Shown here piece by piece: positions 35,688-48,180 of a DNA stretch of 64,000 bases. Each line of letters opens with the position of its first letter. Position 1 is the stretch's first letter. The notes beneath the pieces were generated by a model, which saw only the letters and a list, made by a program, of their open reading frames with translations, searched no databases and had not been told where the DNA came from. The stretch lies in the NCBI RefSeq assembly GCF_001457475.1, contig NZ_LN831029.1:124001-188000 (forward strand). The letters run 5' to 3'. The position numbers were made by a program, and so were the translations under genes. This DNA is from Achromobacter xylosoxidans (GTDB lineage: Bacteria > Pseudomonadota > Gammaproteobacteria > Burkholderiales > Burkholderiaceae_B).

Positions 35688-36164
35688 ATGAAAGGCGATA
35701 AAACCGTCATCCAGTTCCTGAACAAGCAACTGACCAACGAGCTGACGGCGATCAACCAGTATTTCCTGCATGCGCGCATGTTGAACCACTGGGGTTTCGA
35801 CAAGCTGGGCAAGCACGAGTACGAAGAATCCATCGGCGAAATGAAGCATGCGGATCGCCTGATCGCGCGCATCTTCATGCTCGACGGCCTGCCCAACCTG
35901 CAGGACCTGCACAAGCTGCTGATCGGCGAGGACGTGCCGGAACTGCTGGCCTGTGACCTGAAGCTGGAGCAAGGCGCCCAGGCCACCGTGAAGGAAGCCA
36001 TCGCCTATTGCGAATCGGTGCGTGACTACGTTTCGCGCGACCTGTTCCAGGACATCCTGGACGATACCGAAGAGCACATCGACTATCTGGAAACCCAGAT
36101 CGACCTGATCGACAAGGTGGGCCTGCAGAACTACCTGCAAAGCCAGATGTCCGTGCCCGACTGA
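35688..36164 (+). CDS. bfr: bacterioferritin
   Basis: 158 residues, the standard length. Ferroxidase ligands E18, E51, H54, E94, E127 and H130 fall at their usual positions, and M52 is the haem-binding methionine between subunits (GEMKHADR). 24 subunits form a hollow shell storing ferric iron. ATG 35688 follows AAGGA; the longer open frame upstream is not family-like. Expected partner of the bfd ferredoxin earlier in the window. Confidence 0.95.
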   Translation: MKGDKTVIQFLNKQLTNELTAINQYFLHARMLNHWGFDKLGKHEYEESIGEMKHADRLIARIFMLDGLPNLQDLHKLLIGEDVPELLACDLKLEQGAQATVKEAIAYCESVRDYVSRDLFQDILDDTEEHIDYLETQIDLIDKVGLQNYLQSQMSVPD

Positions 36165-36181
36165 TCGATCAGCCCGGCATG

Positions 36182-36212
36182 AAAATGGCGCCCCTCGGGG
36201 CGCCATTTTTTT
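36182..36212 (+). terminator. rho-independent terminator of bfr
   Basis: AAAATGGCGCCCC and GGGGCGCCATTTT form a perfect stem around TC and are followed by more T. It also separates bfr from the convergent gene at 36249. Confidence 0.92.
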
Positions 36213-36248
36213 GCGTGATCGCGCGTGGCGCGATCTGGACGATGCGGC

Positions 36249-36935
36249 TTACTGCGGGCGCGCCGGGCACTCGGCCATCGTGCCCCAGGCCCGGTTGGGA
36301 CCGCAGTATTTGTTGCGGGCCGCCCACGAGCACGAGGGGCGCTCGAAGAAGCCCTGCGTGGCACAGTGGGCCAGTTCGCGCTTGAGCGCATCCTGCCATC
36401 CGGGCGCGCCGGGGGCGGGCGACGAATTGGGCGGGGGCGGCGCCTGCACCATTTGCGTATTGCCGTAGCCAGCCGCCTGCTGCCCCGGGGCCTGGCCCTG
36501 CCCGCCATTGACGGCGGTGCCGGTGCCGGGCGCCTGCAGGTCGAGCGTGCTGACGTCTGATGTGCCTTGCGGCAGCGGCACTTGCGAGGCGGCGGCGATT
36601 TCGCGCGCCTGGTCCTGGCTGATGCGCTCGCGCGAGATCTTCACGGCGGGATCGCTGACGGTGTCGAAAAGCGAGACGGTATTGATGGCCCACTCGCGGT
36701 CGGCCGGTTTGTCGGGCACGCCGAGCGTGCCATCGATGCGCGGCTGCGGCGGCTGCGCCACGTAGGGGCGCCCGTTGGCATCGAGCACGGGCTGCTGCGA
36801 CGCGGCCGCATCCTGGCCGGGCGCGGGCGCGGCCTGCGGCGCATGCGCCACCAGCCAGTCACCCAATTGAATACCGCCCCAGGCCGACGCGCCAAGCGCC
36901 AGCAGGAGCGTTGCGAATAATAAACGCCAAGACAT
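36249..36935 (-). CDS. hypothetical exported/anchored protein with Cys-rich C terminus
   Basis: 228 residues from ATG 36935, preceded by GAGGG. An N-terminal hydrophobic segment (about 5-25, LLFATLLLALGASAWGGIQL) acts as signal or anchor. The middle is Pro/Ala/Gln/Gly-rich and probably disordered. The last 45 residues hold four cysteines in HCATQGFFERPSCSWAARNK and YCGPNRAWGTMAEC, which suggests two periplasmic disulfides. This C-terminal pattern recurs in betaproteobacterial hypothetical proteins, but no function is known to me. Confidence 0.78.
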   Translation of the reverse strand: MSWRLLFATLLLALGASAWGGIQLGDWLVAHAPQAAPAPGQDAAASQQPVLDANGRPYVAQPPQPRIDGTLGVPDKPADREWAINTVSLFDTVSDPAVKISRERISQDQAREIAAASQVPLPQGTSDVSTLDLQAPGTGTAVNGGQGQAPGQQAAGYGNTQMVQAPPPPNSSPAPGAPGWQDALKRELAHCATQGFFERPSCSWAARNKYCGPNRAWGTMAECPARPQ

Positions 36936-36972
36936 TGCTACCCTCAATCTGCCGTGCGGTACCCGAACGGGT

Positions 36973-38580
36973 CTACGCCTTGTCTCCGAAAACCTTGCCG
37001 CCGTGCTCGCGCATGGCGTGGAATTTCACATCCGGATACAGTTCCTCGGCCACGCGCAACTGCGCGGGGGAACTGATCAAAAACGCCGCCGCATCGACCA
37101 CATCATAGGCGATATGGGCGGCATTGGCATCCATGAACTTGCGCAGCGCCTTGGGGTTATCAGAGGTAATCCAACGTGCCATTGTGTAGCGCGAAGGCAT
37201 CATCCGGGCGTCCACGCCGTACTCGGTCTTGAGGCGGTGGGCCACCACTTCGAACTGCAGCTGGCCGACCGCGCCCAGCAGCAGCGAACCGCCGGCGGCC
37301 TCGGGGCGGAACACCTGGATGGCGCCCTCTTCGCCCAGCTGCGTCAGGCCGGTGCGCAATTGCTTGGTGCGCAGCGGGTCCTTCACTTCGACGGCCTGAA
37401 ACAGCTCGGGCGCGAAGAACGGCAGGCCCGTGAATTGCAGCGTTTCGCCCTCGGTCAGCACGTCGCCCAGTTGCAGCACGCCGTGGTTGGGGATGCCGAT
37501 GACGTCGCCGGCATAGGCCTCGTCCAGCAGTTCGCGGCGTTGCGACAGGAACGACACCACGTTGTTGGGGCGCATTTCCTTGTTGGTGCGCGCGACCTTC
37601 AGGCGCATGCCGCGCTCGAAGCGGCCGGAGCTGACGCGCACGAAGGCGACGCGGTCGCGGTGAGCCGGATCCATGTTGGCCTGCACCTTGAACACGACGC
37701 CGGTGAACTTGGGTTCCTCGGGCTGCACTTCGCGTTGCAGCGCGACGCGCGGGCCGGGAGGCGGGGCCTGCTCGACCAGCGCGTCCAGCACTTCCTGCAC
37801 GCCGAAGTTGTTGATGGCCGAGCCGAAGAACACCGGGGTCTGCTTGCCGGCCAGGAACTGGTCGCGGTCGAAGGCGGGCGCGGCTTCATTGATCAGCTCG
37901 ATCTCGCCGCTGGCCTGGTCGAAGGCCGAACCGAAGCGGCGCGCGATCTCGGGGTTGCTCAGGCCTTCGATGAAGTCGTCGTTGTCCGAACGGCGCTCCT
38001 GTCCGGGGCGGAACACGCGCATGCGGTCGCGGCGGATATCGAACACGCCGCCGAAGGCCTTGCCCATGCCCACCGGCCACGAGAACGGCACGGCGTCCAT
38101 GCCCAGATGGCCTTCGATTTCCGACAGCAGCTCGAGCGGTTCGCGCACTTCACGGTCCATCTTGTTGATGAACGTGATGATGGGCGTGTTGCGCGCGCGG
38201 CAGACCTGCAGCAGGCGGATGGTCTGCGGCTCGACGCCGTTGGCGGCGTCGATCACCATCAGCGCGGCGTCGACCGCCGTCAGCACGCGGTAGGTGTCTT
38301 CCGAGAAGTCCTGGTGGCCCGGGGTGTCGAGCAGGTTGATGACGCAGTCGCGGTATTCCATCTGCATCACCGACGAGGCCACCGAAATGCCGCGCTGCTT
38401 TTCGATTTCCATCCAGTCGGAGGACGCGTGGCGCGAGGCCTTGCGCGCCTTGACGCTGCCGGCGATCTGGATCGCGCCTGCGAACAGCAGCAGCTTTTCG
38501 GTCAGCGTGGTCTTGCCCGCGTCGGGGTGGGAAATGATGGCGAAGGTACGGCGCCGCGCTACTTCTTGTGGGATGTTCAT
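36973..38580 (-). CDS. prfC: peptide chain release factor 3
   Basis: 535 residues from ATG 38580. Translational GTPase that ejects RF1/RF2 from the ribosome after termination. G1 is SHPDAGKTT (17-25), G3 is DTPGHQDFSEDTYR and G4 is NKMDR; the RF3-specific ARKASRHASSDWMEIEKQRG switch 1 region is present. A TTG 15 bases upstream would give a longer form but has no ribosome site. It is 37 bases downstream of the Cys-rich protein gene start on the same strand. Confidence 0.95.
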   Translation of the reverse strand: MNIPQEVARRRTFAIISHPDAGKTTLTEKLLLFAGAIQIAGSVKARKASRHASSDWMEIEKQRGISVASSVMQMEYRDCVINLLDTPGHQDFSEDTYRVLTAVDAALMVIDAANGVEPQTIRLLQVCRARNTPIITFINKMDREVREPLELLSEIEGHLGMDAVPFSWPVGMGKAFGGVFDIRRDRMRVFRPGQERRSDNDDFIEGLSNPEIARRFGSAFDQASGEIELINEAAPAFDRDQFLAGKQTPVFFGSAINNFGVQEVLDALVEQAPPPGPRVALQREVQPEEPKFTGVVFKVQANMDPAHRDRVAFVRVSSGRFERGMRLKVARTNKEMRPNNVVSFLSQRRELLDEAYAGDVIGIPNHGVLQLGDVLTEGETLQFTGLPFFAPELFQAVEVKDPLRTKQLRTGLTQLGEEGAIQVFRPEAAGGSLLLGAVGQLQFEVVAHRLKTEYGVDARMMPSRYTMARWITSDNPKALRKFMDANAAHIAYDVVDAAAFLISSPAQLRVAEELYPDVKFHAMREHGGKVFGDKA

Positions 38581-38647
38581 GATCGGAGGATTCAACCTGA
38601 CGCCGTGGCCTGGGCCCGGCGCGGTCCGGTATCGTGCATCGAAACAA

Positions 38648-38681
38648 GCGGGGCACGCGCCGTTGCCGGCGCGTGCCCCGC
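38648..38681. terminator. strong GC hairpin between a LysE gene and prfC
   Basis: GCGGGGCACGCGCC (38648-38661) pairs perfectly with GGCGCGTGCCCCGC (38668-38681) around GTTGCC. It lies just after the LysE gene stop on the minus strand. There is no long T run, so termination strength is uncertain. Confidence 0.6.
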
Positions 38682-38691
38682 GCGTGGAAAT

Positions 38692-39321
38692 TCAGGAATG
38701 GCGGCGGAACGAAGCCAGGAACACGCCGGCCAGGATGAACAGCGAACCGAAGGTGCGGTTCATCCAGCGGATGTGCTTGGCGTCGCGCAGCAGGCGCAGC
38801 ACGCGCGCCGCCAGCAGCGTGTACACGCCCATCGCCACCAGGTCGGTGAACGCCAGCGTGCCGGCCAGCGCCGCGTACTGCGGCGTCAGCGGCAAGGCGG
38901 TGTCGACGAACTGCGGCACCACGGCCAGCAGGAACACCGTGCCCTTGGGGTTCATGGTGTTGATCAGGAAGCCGCGCATCACCAGCTCGCGGATCGAGGC
39001 CTGCTTGGGATCGCCGGCATCGACCGCGACCGGCGCGGCGTCGGTGCGGATCTGGCGCACCCCCAGGTAGATCAGGTAGGCCACACCCAGGTACTTGACC
39101 ACGTTGAAGGCCATCTCGGAAGTGGCCAGCACCGCGCCCAGGCCGACCGCGACCACCACGAACTGGAACAGGATGCCCATGATCAGGCCGGCCGTGTTCC
39201 AGTAGCCGCGGGCAAAGCCGTACTTCAGTCCGGAGGACATCGCGGAGATGGCCCCCGCGCCGGGCGAGAACGAAATGGCCCAGGAGGCCAGGAAGAACGT
39301 CAACCAGGTGGAAAGAGGCAT
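38692..39321 (-). CDS. LysE/RhtB family amino acid exporter
   Basis: 209 residues with six hydrophobic segments. WAISFSPGAGAISAMSSGLKYG replaces the usual PGP with SPGAG at the N terminus, and the conserved LINTMNPKGTVFLLAVVPQF is present. This N-terminal form matches the RhtB/homoserine-lactone exporter branch. Export substrate unknown. It is 45 bases after the helicase gene in the same direction. Confidence 0.88.
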   Translation of the reverse strand: MPLSTWLTFFLASWAISFSPGAGAISAMSSGLKYGFARGYWNTAGLIMGILFQFVVVAVGLGAVLATSEMAFNVVKYLGVAYLIYLGVRQIRTDAAPVAVDAGDPKQASIRELVMRGFLINTMNPKGTVFLLAVVPQFVDTALPLTPQYAALAGTLAFTDLVAMGVYTLLAARVLRLLRDAKHIRWMNRTFGSLFILAGVFLASFRRHS

Positions 39322-39366
39322 GATGGCGCGGGTCCGTGGGTCGCAGTTACAGGTATGCCGCTGATA

Positions 39367-40872
<1,506 letters not shown>

Positions 40873-41173
40873 AACAACTCCAGCGGCAGCCCGTCGCTCA
40901 AGTTGAGAGACTCCAATCCAGGCGGACGAATAAGGAGAAAAGGGAAGCGCCCCTGAGGGCGAAGCTTGGCGGCGAAGTGCCTAGCGGACGCGTGCGGATT
41001 GGCAAAGCACGCCTGGCGATTGTAGCCGATGCCGCGCTGCCGCATAAGGGACGCGCGCTATCGGTATAGCGAAGTAACATTTTGCACATAAAAAGCACGA
41101 AATTAGTGTAATCCCTAGTCCACGCTCCCTATAATCCGTCGGCTTACCTCCACCAAAAGAATTAAGGGTTGCT
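40873..41173. other. divergent promoter region between rhlE and the first DUF945 gene
   Basis: 301 bases. A TATAAT box at 41130-41135 lies 38 bases before the DUF945 start; a convincing -35 element was not found. The rhlE side is GC-rich with no clear signal. No gene is seen. Confidence 0.45.
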
Positions 41174-42646
41174 ATGAAAAAGGCGGCAATAGCGGGTCTG
41201 GTCGTTGCACTGGGCGCAATCTGGACCGGCACGGCCTGGTACACCGGCCAGAAGGCCGAGGCGTTCGTCAAGCAGTCGATCGAAGACGGCAACGTCGAAC
41301 TGCGCAAGCTCGGCGAAAAATGGGGCGTGACGCCCGTGATCGAACTGATGTCGTTCGAGCGCGGCGTGTTCTCGTCCACCGAGCGCTACCGCGTCAAGTT
41401 CGCCCTGCCCGCCAAGGATGGCAAGCCGGCCGAGGAACGCGAGATCCAGTTCGTCGAGCACCTGTCGCACGGCCCCTTCCCGTTCTCGAACCTGGCTTCG
41501 GGCAAGCTCGCGCCGGCGATGGTCGCCAGCCGCTTCCAGATCGAGGAAACGCCGGCGATCAAGGGCTGGTTCACCGCCACCAAGGGCGCCACGCCGCTGT
41601 CCGGCGCCTATAGCGTCAGCTACGGCAAGAACGTCACCGGCACCTTCAATCTGGCGCCGGCCGAAGCCTCGACCGACAAGACCAAGCTGACCTTCTCCGG
41701 CATGACCGGCGACGTCGACTTCGACACCAAGAGCAAGCACGGCGTCCTGGCGCTCAAGAGCGACAGCCTGACGCTGGCCGGTCCGGCCGGCGAGAGCGAT
41801 ATCGTCGGCATGGCGGTCAAGGGCATCACGCTCAACAGCGACCTGGCGCCGGGCAAGAACGACATGGCCATGGGCAGCCAGAAGCTGGTCCTCAAGGAAT
41901 GGACCATCACGTCCAAGACCCAGCCGCCGGTGCTGCTCAAGGACACCAGCATCGCGGTGGACCTGGCCGAGGCCGATGCCGGCGTGAACGCCAAGATGGT
42001 GCTGGACTTCGGCATGATCAATGTCAAGGAAAAGGACATGGCGGGCCTGCAGCTGGCCATCGGCATGAAGAACATGGATCCCAAGGCGCTCAAGGCCCTG
42101 AACGACGTCTATGAAGCGTCGTCGCGCCGCATGATGCAAAGCGGCGACGACGAGGCCAAGCCCGAGTTCACGCCCGAAGAGCAGCAGATCCTGAAGACCA
42201 ACGTCGAACTGCTGCTGGCCGGCAACCCCAGCCTGTCGGTGTCGCCGCTGCAGGTGCGCACCGCCAACGGCACCTCGACCTTCAACCTGGACGTGGACCT
42301 GGCCAAGCCGGCCTCGACCGACAAGCCGGCCAGCGACCTGGCCATGGAAGCCATCCGCAAGCTCAACGCCAAGCTGGTGCTGTCCAAGGCCAACGTGGCC
42401 GACCTGATGGCGATCGAGCCGCAGATGCGCGGCGTGCCGGCCGACCGTGCCGCCCAGACCGCCAAGGGCCAGGCCGAAATGGTCGGCACCATGGCGGTGG
42501 CGATGGGCGTGGCCAAGGCGGAAAACGACAACATCGTTTCCTACCTGAACTACGCCGACGGCCAGGTCGACTTCAATGGCAAGAAGATGCCGCTGCAACA
42601 GTTTGTGATGATGGTCATGAGCGGCGCGATGGGCGGCATGCGCTGA
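41174..42646 (+). CDS. DUF945 (YdgA-like) family protein, copy 1
   Basis: 490 residues. An uncleaved signal anchor or signal peptide (KKAAIAGLVVALGAIWTGTA) is followed by the DUF945 pattern: WYTGQKAEAF, ELMSFERGVFSSTERYRV, HGPFPFS and a C-terminal VSYLNYADGQVDFNGKKMPL. YdgA family proteins are envelope proteins of unknown biochemical role. A second, shorter relative follows in tandem at 42801. Own promoter (TATAAT) and terminator suggest it is transcribed separately. Confidence 0.88.
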   Translation: MKKAAIAGLVVALGAIWTGTAWYTGQKAEAFVKQSIEDGNVELRKLGEKWGVTPVIELMSFERGVFSSTERYRVKFALPAKDGKPAEEREIQFVEHLSHGPFPFSNLASGKLAPAMVASRFQIEETPAIKGWFTATKGATPLSGAYSVSYGKNVTGTFNLAPAEASTDKTKLTFSGMTGDVDFDTKSKHGVLALKSDSLTLAGPAGESDIVGMAVKGITLNSDLAPGKNDMAMGSQKLVLKEWTITSKTQPPVLLKDTSIAVDLAEADAGVNAKMVLDFGMINVKEKDMAGLQLAIGMKNMDPKALKALNDVYEASSRRMMQSGDDEAKPEFTPEEQQILKTNVELLLAGNPSLSVSPLQVRTANGTSTFNLDVDLAKPASTDKPASDLAMEAIRKLNAKLVLSKANVADLMAIEPQMRGVPADRAAQTAKGQAEMVGTMAVAMGVAKAENDNIVSYLNYADGQVDFNGKKMPLQQFVMMVMSGAMGGMR

Positions 42647-42690
42647 GGCGCGAACACGACTTCGGCGCCGGCATGATGCCGGCGCCCCAT

Positions 42691-42728
42691 GCGGGCTGCG
42701 GCGCCATCGGGCGCGGCAGCCCGTTTTT
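42691..42728 (+). terminator. rho-independent terminator of DUF945 copy 1
   Basis: CGGGCTGC (42692-42699) pairs with GCAGCCCG (42716-42723) and is followed by TTTTT. A second palindrome, GGCGCCGGCAT/ATGCCGGCGCC, lies just before it (about 42664-42686). Confidence 0.85.
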
Positions 42729-42800
42729 CATGCGCGGCGTATGCTGTCACGGATCCGGTCCGCAAGGCCGGATGGCATCGACGAACGCGGGAAGGACACC

Positions 42801-44237
42801 ATGAGGAAATTTGCAGCCGTGGGTTGCGCCGTGCTGGCGCTGGGCGCGATCTGGACGGGCACGGCCTGGTACACCGGCAAGCAGCTGGAGACCGGCATGG
42901 CGCAACTGGTCGACAGCGCCGATCAGTTGGCGCGGCAGATCGGCGTGAAGACGGGCGAACCGTTGTCGTTCGAGCCGTTGTCGTATGAACGAGGCGTGTT
43001 CACGTCGCAGGCGCGCTATCGGCTGAAGACGGGGCCTTCGCCGGAGGACGGCGCGGCCGCGGCGGGGCACGAGTACGAGATGGTGGTGCGCCTGGACCAT
43101 GGGCCGTTCCCCCTGTACCGCCTGGTGCGGGGGCACCTGTTCCCGGCCATGGCGGCCGCGCGGGCCGACCTGGCGCAGACGCCTTCGGTCGACACCTGGT
43201 TCGCGGCTGCCGGGGGCGCCGTGCCCGTGACGGCCGAGGCCGTGGCGGGCTATGGCCGCGACATCAGCGGCACGCTGGAGCTGGCGCCGGTCGAGCGCGT
43301 GCGCGACGAGTCGCGCTTCAGCTTCTCGGGCCTGAAGCTCCTGGCCGACGTGGCCGCCGGCGGCAAGCACACCACGGTGGACATCCACTCGGGCCGCGCC
43401 GAGCTGTTCGAGCCCTACACCAAGGACGGCGAGCGACATACGCGCCGCCTGGCCATGCGCGACCTGGCGATCAGGTACGACGCAAGCCGCGCCGCCGATG
43501 AGGCGGGTACTGCGGCCACCCGCGCGAGCCTCAAGCAATGGACCATCGAGATCGACGGCGAACCGGTCACGCTGCGCGACGTCGTCGTGAGCACCGATGC
43601 CAAGGGCGCCGAGAGCGCGATGAACGCCAAGCTGGCCGTGCAGGTCGCGGGCATCGACACGCGAGCCGGACAGGCGGCCAATCTGCGCCTGGCCGCCGAG
43701 GCGCGCAACTTCGACATGGCGTCGTTCCGCGCATTCCAGGCGTCGGTGGAGGCCGCCCGGGGCGGCGCCAGCCTGGGCGACAAGATGGTGGGCGCGGGCC
43801 ACCTGATGAAGTTCCTGCTGGCCCAGCCGGGCTTTTCGCTGTCGCCGCTGCAGGTCGATACCGCCAACGGTTCTGCGACGCTGCGGCTGGACCTGGATCT
43901 GAGCGCGCCCACGCTGTGGAACCACTCGCCGGGCGCAGTGGTCAAGGAAACCGTGCGCAAGCTCGATGCGCGGATGTCGGTGCCGGTCGTCAGCCTGGCC
44001 GACCTGATCGCGGTGCGGATGCGGGCCGAAGGCATGCCCGAGGCCGCCGCGCGCGAGGCGGCTGGCCGTCGGGCCGAGGAGATGCGCGACCGCTTCCTGC
44101 GCGGCCAGTGGGGGCGCCTGGAGGACGGCAAGCTGGTCGCGAGCCTGAACTACGAGGGCGGCCAGGTGGACGTCAATGGCGAACGCATGCCGGTCGAGAG
44201 TTTCCTGAGCTGGCTGATGGCGCGCGGCGTGAAGTAA
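42801..44237 (+). CDS. DUF945 (YdgA-like) family protein, copy 2
   Basis: 478 residues from ATG 42801, with GGAAGGA 4-10 bases upstream. The N terminus (ALGAIWTGTAWYTGKQLETG) is nearly identical to copy 1, and the C terminus keeps SLNYEGGQVDVNGERMP. The body is diverged and richer in Arg/Ala. It shares the YERGVF and HGPFPLYRL blocks. Best explained as an old tandem duplication. Function unknown; the envelope location is inferred from the N-terminal hydrophobic segment. Confidence 0.87.
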   Translation: MRKFAAVGCAVLALGAIWTGTAWYTGKQLETGMAQLVDSADQLARQIGVKTGEPLSFEPLSYERGVFTSQARYRLKTGPSPEDGAAAAGHEYEMVVRLDHGPFPLYRLVRGHLFPAMAAARADLAQTPSVDTWFAAAGGAVPVTAEAVAGYGRDISGTLELAPVERVRDESRFSFSGLKLLADVAAGGKHTTVDIHSGRAELFEPYTKDGERHTRRLAMRDLAIRYDASRAADEAGTAATRASLKQWTIEIDGEPVTLRDVVVSTDAKGAESAMNAKLAVQVAGIDTRAGQAANLRLAAEARNFDMASFRAFQASVEAARGGASLGDKMVGAGHLMKFLLAQPGFSLSPLQVDTANGSATLRLDLDLSAPTLWNHSPGAVVKETVRKLDARMSVPVVSLADLIAVRMRAEGMPEAAAREAAGRRAEEMRDRFLRGQWGRLEDGKLVASLNYEGGQVDVNGERMPVESFLSWLMARGVK

Positions 44238-44269
44238 GGCGCGCCAGCGCCGCCTTCCCGCCTTGCCTG

Positions 44270-45478
44270 TCAGGCCGGCAAGGCGCCCGACATGACTTCG
44301 CCGTTGCGCAGCACCGCCACGTGGAAGCGCTTGTCCGCGGCTTGCATGATGTCCTCGGTCGGGTCGCCGCGCACCAGCAGCAGGTCGGCCGCGCAGCCCG
44401 GTTCCACCACGCCGTGGCCGGCCATGCCCATCAGGTCATGGCCGCGCGAGGTGGCCGCGACCAGGGCGTCCACCGGCGTCATGCCGAACTCCACCATGTA
44501 GGCCAGTTCCATCGCGTTGTCGCCATGCAGGTTGAAGGGCGTGCCGGCATCCGTGCCCAGCGCGATGCGCCCGCCCGCCTTGTAGTACATCTGGATGGAT
44601 TCGCGATGGCGCTGTTCCACCGCGCGCGCCTTCTCCACGGCATAGGCGGGAATGCCATTGTCGGCGTTGGCGACGATGTTGCGCACCGCGGCGATGGTCG
44701 GCACCAGGTAGGTCTCGGCCGCCAGCATTTCTTCCAGGCACTGCGCGTCCATGAAGATGCCGTGCTCGATCGAGTCGATGCCGGCGCGCACCGCGTTCAG
44801 GATGCCCTGCGTGCCCTGGGCGTGGCTGGCGGTGCTCTTGCGAAAGCGCTTGGCCTCGTGCACGCCCGCCTTCATCTCGTCGAAGCTGTAGTGCGCGTCC
44901 ATCGGGCTCACGCCCGGCGTCATGACGCCGCCGGTGGCCATGATCTTGACCAGGTCGCAGCCGGCGTGGACTTGCTCGCGCACCGCCTTGACCACTTCTT
45001 CGCAGCCGTCGGCGACGCGGCCGATGCGATTGCCGTGGCCGCCCGTCATGCAGATGATGCGGCCCGAGGCCTTGATGGTCGGGCCAGGGAACACGCCGCG
45101 CGCGATGGCGTCGCGCACGCCGAATTCCAGGTAGTCCTTGCCGCCGCAATCGCGCAGGGCCGTGAAGCCGCCGCGCAGCGCGGCCTGCGCGTTCTCCAGC
45201 GCGGTCAGCGTAATCTGGGCTGGGCCCTGTTTCGACATCTGCGTCTGCGGGTCGGCGCCGCCGGTGTAGACCAGGTGCACGTGGCAGTCGGCCATGCCGG
45301 GCATCAGCGTCATGCCGCCGGTGTCGACGCGCCGTCCGGCAAAGCCGTTGAATTCGGCCGCCGGCGCCACCCACGTGACCTGCTTGCCCTCGACCAGCAC
45401 GCCGTGGCCCGGCAGGATCCCGCCACGTCCATCGAACACCTTGCCGCCGATGTACAGGGTCTGTGGCAACGCACTCAT
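44270..45478 (-). CDS. amidohydrolase family protein, prolidase-like
   Basis: 402 residues from ATG 45478 behind AGGAG. A metal-dependent amidohydrolase with HVH (H66, H68), a probable carbamylated lysine K178 in DLVKIMATGG, H219, H239 (SIEHG) and D310 (GTDAGTP). The CMTGGHGN and KIMATGGV motifs match the Xaa-Pro/Xaa-Arg dipeptidase branch (Sgx9260-like) of this family. Co-transcribed after a dipeptide ABC importer (29-base gap), so it may hydrolyse an imported dipeptide or N-acyl amino acid. Exact substrate unknown. Confidence 0.86.
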   Translation of the reverse strand: MSALPQTLYIGGKVFDGRGGILPGHGVLVEGKQVTWVAPAAEFNGFAGRRVDTGGMTLMPGMADCHVHLVYTGGADPQTQMSKQGPAQITLTALENAQAALRGGFTALRDCGGKDYLEFGVRDAIARGVFPGPTIKASGRIICMTGGHGNRIGRVADGCEEVVKAVREQVHAGCDLVKIMATGGVMTPGVSPMDAHYSFDEMKAGVHEAKRFRKSTASHAQGTQGILNAVRAGIDSIEHGIFMDAQCLEEMLAAETYLVPTIAAVRNIVANADNGIPAYAVEKARAVEQRHRESIQMYYKAGGRIALGTDAGTPFNLHGDNAMELAYMVEFGMTPVDALVAATSRGHDLMGMAGHGVVEPGCAADLLLVRGDPTEDIMQAADKRFHVAVLRNGEVMSGALPA

Positions 45479-45506
45479 GTCTCGCTCCTTGTCGTGTGGG
45501 TGGGGT

Positions 45507-47234
<1,728 letters not shown>

Positions 47235-47241
47235 GGCATCC

Positions 47242-48168
47242 TCAGCGCAGCTTGGGGTTGAGCGCGTCGCGCAGCCAGTCGCCCAGCAGGTTGACCGACA
47301 GCACCAGCGCGACCAGCGCGATGCCGGGGAAGATCGAGATCCACCACATGCCCGAGAACAGGTAGCTGTTGCCGATGCGGATCAGCGTGCCCAGCGACGG
47401 CGCGGTCGGCGGCACGCCCACGCCCAGGAACGACAGCGTGGCTTCGGTGATGATGGCGATGGCCAGGTGGATGGTGGCGATCACCAGCACCGGTCCCATC
47501 ACGTTGGGCAGGATGTGGCGGCGCAGGATGGTGACCGGGCCGATGCCGATCAGGCGCGCCGCCTGCACGTATTCCTTGTTGCGTTCCACCAGCGTCGAGC
47601 CGCGCACCGTGCGCGCGTACTGCACCCAGCCCGATATGCCGATGGCGAAGATCAGCACGTACAGCGCCAGCTGGTCGTGCATGTCGCGCGGCAGCAGTCC
47701 GCGCGCCACGCCGTCGATCAGCAGCGCCACCAGAATGGCGGGAAACGACAGCTGCACGTCGGCGATGCGCATGATGAAGCTGTCGACGCGGCCGCCGGCG
47801 TAGCCGCTGATGAGGCCCAGCGTCACGCCCAGCACCATCGAGAACAGCACCGAGGCGAAGCCCACCAGCAGCGACACGCGCGAGCCATACAGCACGGCCG
47901 AGAGGATGTCGCGGCCCTGGTCGTCGGTGCCGAGCAGGAAGTCGGGGCTGCCGCCCTCCTGCCACGCGGGTGGGGTGTTGGCGTCCATGATGTTCAGCGA
48001 CGCCAGGTCAAACGGGTTGTGCGGCGCGACCACTGGCGCGAACAGCGCGCCCAGCAGGATGGCCAGCGTGACCACGGCGGCGATGATGGCGCCGGGCGAG
48101 CGCTTGAAGCTGTGCCACAGGTCACTGTCGGCGGCGCGCGAGAAGAAGGGAGCGATGCGGGCGTTCAT
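47242..48168 (-). CDS. dipeptide ABC transporter permease, DppC-like
   Basis: 308 residues. OppC-type N-terminal helix (IIAAVVTLAILLGALFAPVV), four to five further hydrophobic segments, and the loop YVQAARLIGIGPVTILRRHILP of the peptide permease EAA region. The FLLGTDDQGRDILSAVLYGSR motif is diagnostic for DppC/OppC. Partner of the DppB-type permease 12 bases upstream. Confidence 0.93.
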   Translation of the reverse strand: MNARIAPFFSRAADSDLWHSFKRSPGAIIAAVVTLAILLGALFAPVVAPHNPFDLASLNIMDANTPPAWQEGGSPDFLLGTDDQGRDILSAVLYGSRVSLLVGFASVLFSMVLGVTLGLISGYAGGRVDSFIMRIADVQLSFPAILVALLIDGVARGLLPRDMHDQLALYVLIFAIGISGWVQYARTVRGSTLVERNKEYVQAARLIGIGPVTILRRHILPNVMGPVLVIATIHLAIAIITEATLSFLGVGVPPTAPSLGTLIRIGNSYLFSGMWWISIFPGIALVALVLSVNLLGDWLRDALNPKLR

Positions 48169-48180
48169 GAGGCGGTTCCC

